Below are positions 57,212 through 61,322 of a stretch of DNA of 61,322 nucleotides, piece by piece. The DNA comes from Vitrella brassicaformis (lineage: Eukaryota; Sar; Vitrellaceae), in the NCBI GenBank assembly GCA_001179505.1, contig CDMY01000512.1:1-61322 (forward strand), read 5' to 3'. The notes under the pieces were generated by a model that worked only from the letters and a program-made list of their open reading frames with translations, was not told where the DNA came from and did no database searches. The stretch's first letter is position 1. The number at the start of each line of letters is the position of its first letter. The position numbers were made by a program, and so were the translations under genes.

Positions 57212-58357
57212 ATGTTTTTTGGCGCTGCCGACAACGATGAGGGCGGCGCAGCGACCGTCGGCGGCTACGAGGAGCGACCTGCCGCCGAGGCCTTCTCGCC
57301 CTCTCCCGGCGGCGGTGGATATCACGAGAATCGCACCTCCGGAGCGTCGCCCTCCAGTGGCGGCGGTTCTGGCGACTCGTACAAGCGTCGTCTGTTCCGC
57401 AGTGACGGCGGTTTGATGCCCGTGACGATCCGGATGGTCCACGAGGCCGAGAAGGAGGGCAACAAGGTGCTCATCAACGAGAAGGAGATCTCGCAGGTCA
57501 AGATAGTGGGCATCGTCCGGGAGCTGACTGAGAACAAGCTGACGACCACATGGAAGGTGGCCGACTACACGGGGGGGATGGAGTGCCGCTTCTACTTCCC
57601 CAGCAGCGAGGCCAAGCCGCAGTACATCCGGGACCGCATCGCAGCGACGGACCAGCACACCATGGTCAAGGTGTACGGGGCGGTCAAGTTCGACAACAAG
57701 CAGAACAAGCGCTACCTCAGCGTGCTGCAGATCAAGCCCGTCGACATACACGAGGAGATGTACCACCTAGTGCAGGCGAGTAGCCACACCACACCACACC
57801 ACACCACAACACACCACACCACACACAATTAGCTGGATGGATGGTTTGCTGCTGGCCATCAGGTAGCCCACACCCATCTGACGTTGACGGGCACCAAGCT
57901 GGAGCAGTCGGCGGACCACCCCATGTCGCCCGCACCAGCACAGATCAAGCGGGAGGGCGGCGGCACGGCTGGTGGCACCTTCGCCCGCACCAGCGGCGCC
58001 AGCGGGGGAGGGGGAGGGCTGCCGCTGCATCGCGTGCCTGAGAACATCACCGAGCGTGTGCAGAGGGCGGTGGGTGCGGTGGTGGTCATGGCTGACAAGG
58101 GTAGCGGGGTCAAGAAGGACTTCGTCGTGCAGAGGCTGGCGCAGGAGGGGTTCGGCGGTGAGCGGACTCGAAACGGGGTCTGGTGTGCACCCTCGGGCAT
58201 TGGATGTGTGTGTGTGAGTGTGTGTGAGAGTGTGTGTGTGTGTGTATGTGCAGCTCAGGAGGTGTTGGCGGCCATTTCGACACTGTTTGACGAGGGCGAG
58301 GTGTTCGAGACCATCGATGACGAGCACATCCAGGCCTCGTTTCAGCCCGTCAACTAA
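57212..58357 (+). CDS. RPA2: Replication protein A 32 kDa subunit (RPA2)
   Basis: Three exons, 57212-57775, 57863-58157 and 58254-58357, give 320 aa. The N-terminus is Gly/Ser-rich (EAFSPSPGGGGYHENRTSG), like the phosphorylated tail of RPA2. An OB fold follows: VTIRMVHEAEK, ISQVKIVGIVRELTENKLTT, WKVADYTGGMECRFYF and MVKVYGAVKFDNKQNKRYLS, ending VDIHEEMYHLVQVAHTHLTL. After a linker comes a winged helix (VVVMADKGSGVKKDFVVQRL, then EVLAAISTLFDEGEVFETID). It would bind single-stranded DNA as part of the RPA heterotrimer in replication and repair. The first intron (57776-57862) seems to have a GC donor; using a gt four bases earlier would delete a conserved residue pair. In-frame codons upstream of 57212 probably belong to the leader. 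Confidence 0.92.
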
Positions 58358-58946
58358 ACCGCCAGCCGGGCAGACACAGATCACACCACGTACGAAGACC
58401 ACAAAAGGCAGGAAAGGAACCAAGCAACCGGCCGCCCTCCTGTTGTCCTTGTGCTCGGTCAGGTCAGCGAGCGACGCGTAGAGATGGGTGGATGGATGGA
58501 TGGAGGGAGGGAGGGAGGGAGAGAGGGGTTGCGGGGTGCGTGGCCAGGTGTAGCTACGGCACGGCGGTCGCGCCTTGCCTTGTTCATGCCTGTCTGAATT
58601 AAGGGGAGGGTGTTCATGGCTGATAGCTGGACAGAGGCACATAGGTACACAAGCATCGCACGCGTTGTATGATGACTGACTGACTGACTGACGGATGGAT
58701 GGATAGGCGGACGGATGGAATGATCTGCATGGCGTGGATGTTGCTGAAAGTGTGTGTGCCCGGCTCTCCATCGTGACTTCATTCACACATAGGCCACAAA
58801 CCCCCGACCCTTATATACGCGTCTGTATCAGATCGCCACACAGCCTGGCATGATCGCCACCGAGCTCACAGACAGAAGGTCCCACAGTGTCACATCCTTC
58901 CACCCCACCCCACAATACAATACAACACACTCTCCTAGCAATCACA
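58358..58946. other. Intergenic, simple repeats
   Basis: Space between the convergent ends of RPA2 and the membrane protein. It holds (gatg)(gagg)n at about 58485-58522 and (ctga)n at about 58674-58692. No gene seen. Confidence 0.5.
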
Positions 58947-61322
58947 TCAGTCCCGTCTGAACAGCAGCGTGTAATGAGGGCAGAACTCATGCGGCTCCAT
59001 CTTGCCATATCTCTGTGGGTCGATGGCCACCAGCAGAAACAGGGCGAAGTAGACAAATGTCCCCAGCCACACCATATTAGAGGCCGACACGAACCCCCAC
59101 AGCCGCTTCGCCACCGCATTCGAGCCCTTCTCTCTTGACAGCAGAGGCAGGTTCGTCACGCGCACTAGAAACTGAACACCCAGAGAGAGAGGGAGGGAGG
59201 GGGAGAGAGAGGTGTTCAGACATATAATCGTGTCTGCGTCGTTTGTGTGGCGCATTGACCAGAAGGAGGTTCCATTCAAGAGTGGCCTCGATTGCGACGA
59301 GGACGAGTATGCCGCCCAGCCTCTCGGCCAACCGCTGGGCCGATGGGTGCAGCACCTGGTCCACCCATGTGAAGGAGAGGTGCGTGAAGACCAGTGTGGT
59401 GAGCTCGGCCAAATTGTAGACGTGCAGCTGCTGAGAGAAGGAGAGAGACACATAGAGACACGACACAGAGAGTGCCTGTGAAGGCGATTTCTGCGTTGTT
59501 ACGTCGCTGATGCATCTGAGTAGGCGTGGCGACGCGTGGTGGGCCACGAAAGTGGTCTGCACGTCCAGGAAGGTGCTCAGAGACCGCACAGAGGACCGGT
59601 TGAGGGCGGTGCGGAGACGGTCGACAGACGTGAAGCTGATCATGGTCGACAGGCTGCTCGTCGGCCGGGTCAGGCGCTGTTCTCGCTTGTCTACTGTCGT
59701 ATCATTGCTCGCTGTCTTGGTGGCCATGGTGTCACCGGATGGCGAAGACTGCCGCTTGGGGGGGTGGGTGCCGCCGAAACCACCACACTGGTCTGGTGGG
59801 CGCTTGCCTTTGTTGCCAGTGCGCCAGTAGGGTCCAATCGTCTGCATCAGTCGTCTGCGCGCAGCCATGCCCAGAATGGGACCTGACAGACACAAGGGCC
59901 GCCGCAATGTGTCGCTTTTTGTGTCGGTGCGCTCTTGGCCGCTAACTGAAAGGGATTGCCATGTCTGAGAGACACATCGGCAGCTCACAGTACTAATCAT
60001 GGTCTCGTACATTCCCATTCAGTGTTCTTTTCACCTGTGAAGAAGCCGGAAACGCCGAACATGAGGGAGTTGAGTATCTGCACTTGAAGGGTGTCCATGC
60101 GGGCCTGCAGCATCCGTGGCAGCAACTGCAGTTAGTGAGACAATGACACCCGGCACGCCATGAGCCAATGCACACACACGCACACACACACACACAGGTG
60201 GATACCAAGCACGAGAAGACAATGAACGAGATCGTGGGGATTGTGTGCGACACCGGGCCATCCTGCACGCAAAGAGAGAGAGAGAGAGAGAGAGACAAAC
60301 ACGCTTTGCTGCCCTTTTGCTGCCCTTTTGCTCACTCGCCCACCCCCCGCAGTCAGTCTCTCACTTTGACTTGCCGTGCGATGGATGCGACCAGCGCCAC
60401 AAAGGGCCAACCCGACACGAGCACGGTGAATGCCACCCGCGTCCTTTCCCCGTCGGTTGTCGCAACTATCGCCAGAGGCAGGTACAGGTAGTTAAAAACC
60501 TAACCGACAGACAGACCACTTCAGTGTCTCGAGACACATGCTTCAGCACAGTGCCCAACCGGCCCACCAGGGAGAAAGAGACGCAGACAGCCCAGATGGA
60601 GGTCATTTGGAGGGCATACACCTGCGGCCTCTTCACGGTCTTGATGTCTTTGCCGCAGCTGCGGAAGAACAGGTAAGGGCTGATGAACAGGTACAAGGGC
60701 AGCGACGGGTACAGAACGACTGCGTGCTGCACCAGAGCCGACGCGCCGCCGTGGAAGGCAATGAAACACCCGAGAGACGTATATATCATCGGCAGAAAGT
60801 ACACCCACTTTCTCCGGAACCGCCGCCAAGCCGCGCGCAGATCGATTTCCACCATCAGGGTGAAACACGCGATGTAGCAAAAGGTGATCATCAAGCGGCG
60901 AGTGAGGTCCAGGATGACCCACGGCACCGTCACAGATCGGTCCTCACAAGCGCGCCAATAGCCCACATACACGGCCGCCCACACAGCGCCCATCACGGCT
61001 GCGAAGCCCAGCTGCCGCAAGATAACACGGGCAGGCCTCTTCATCGTGCGGAAGAAGGGCTCGGGGGTGAACCGGGCCACCAGCACCTCCACGTCACCTC
61101 TGGTCTCGTAGCACAAGGTCGTCTCGAACTCCTGATATGACGCGTCGGGGTAGTCGGCGGCCTCCCGAAACTCCGCCACCTCCGCGATGAGTGCCTTCTC
61201 CTCTGCCAACATGGCCCTCTCACGCCTGCGGGTCTGGTGCACCTCTTCGTCTCCCACGTCATCGCAGCTGATCTCTGCGCACTGCCCCACAGCCTCGATG
61301 GTGTACTGCTGCTGAGCAATTT
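58947..61322 (-). CDS. Multi-pass membrane protein, 5' partial
   Basis: It runs off the window. The 5'-most exon (61322 down to about 60490) is open to the edge, reading IAQQQYTIEAVGQCAEIS, so the true start lies outside. It is charged at first (RRRERAMLAEEKALIAEV), then has several membrane segments: LGFAAVMGAVWAAVYVGYW, RRLMITFCYIACFTLMVEI and FLPMIYTSLGCFIAFHGG. Later exons add VAFTVLVGWPFVALVASIA, SFIVFSCLVST, LMFGVSGFFT and a long polar loop (59540-59880: KRPPDQCGGFGGTHPPKRQ). After it come LAELTTLVFTHLSFTWVDQV, LGGILVLVAIEATLEW and SNMVWLGTFVYFALFLLVAI, then stop at 58947-58949. Around eight helices. No transporter signature recognised. It could be a transporter or polysaccharide-export type protein, but that is not supported further. 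Confidence 0.65.

Noticed and set aside
57161-57766. 201-codon minus-strand frame opposite RPA2
   Set aside because: Antisense of a well-supported RPA2 exon; a GC-bias artefact.

Overview
The window is nuclear DNA of an intron-dense, GC-rich protist. Nearly every gene is cut by many short (about 45-100 nt) introns, intergenic spaces are short, both strands are used, and UG-rich microsatellites sit inside introns. The content mix is an axonemal dynein, a pectinacetylesterase-family enzyme, a GT34-type glycosyltransferase, ankyrin proteins, secreted proteins and a cyanobacterial-looking CPBP protease. This fits a flagellated photosynthetic alveolate, most like the chromerid Vitrella brassicaformis. 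That assignment is inference from gene style and content, not from a database match. A 300-base run of N (45338-45637) shows this is an assembled scaffold.

Layout. 0-1.5 kb: a tandem repeat and a basic hypothetical protein. 1.8-6.2 kb: a divergent pair, a membrane-anchored pectinacetylesterase/Notum-like hydrolase (-) and a secretory-pathway GT34-like glycosyltransferase (+), start codons 126 bp apart. 6.5-9.1 kb (-): a probably mitochondrial flavoprotein of the pyridine nucleotide-disulfide oxidoreductase family that lacks both redox cysteines. 9.2-14.3 kb (+): a large protein with two cyclic-nucleotide-binding domains. 14.9-15.6 kb (-): a small hypothetical gene. 15.9-32.1 kb (+): a complete single-headed inner-arm type axonemal dynein heavy chain. 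33.1-33.7 kb (-): an intronless CPBP intramembrane protease. 34.1-35.1 kb (+): a secreted cysteine-rich protein. 36.0-39.7 kb: two divergent ankyrin-repeat genes. 40.0-41.5 kb (+): a pseudokinase. 41.8-44.3 kb (+): a multi-pass membrane protein. 45.2-46.6 kb (-): a secreted Ala/Gly-rich protein broken by the gap. 46.9-48.3 kb: a truncated PP2C/PTC7-like gene with internal duplication and an inverted fragment. 50.3-50.7 kb (-): a small secreted protein. 51.1-56.9 kb (+): an M16 insulysin-type metalloprotease. 57.2-58.4 kb (+): replication protein A subunit 2. 58.9 kb to the window end (-): a partial multi-pass membrane protein.

Functional themes. The dynein, and perhaps the cyclic-nucleotide protein beside it, point to flagellar motility. 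The esterase and glycosyltransferase pair points to extracellular polysaccharide metabolism. Several genes show lost catalytic residues (flavoprotein, kinase, phosphatase). Four introns are best explained by GC-AG splicing, inferred from reading frame and protein-family alignment. I saw no tRNA, rRNA, CRISPR array or intact transposon. Exon borders were read by eye and some are uncertain, as noted per gene.
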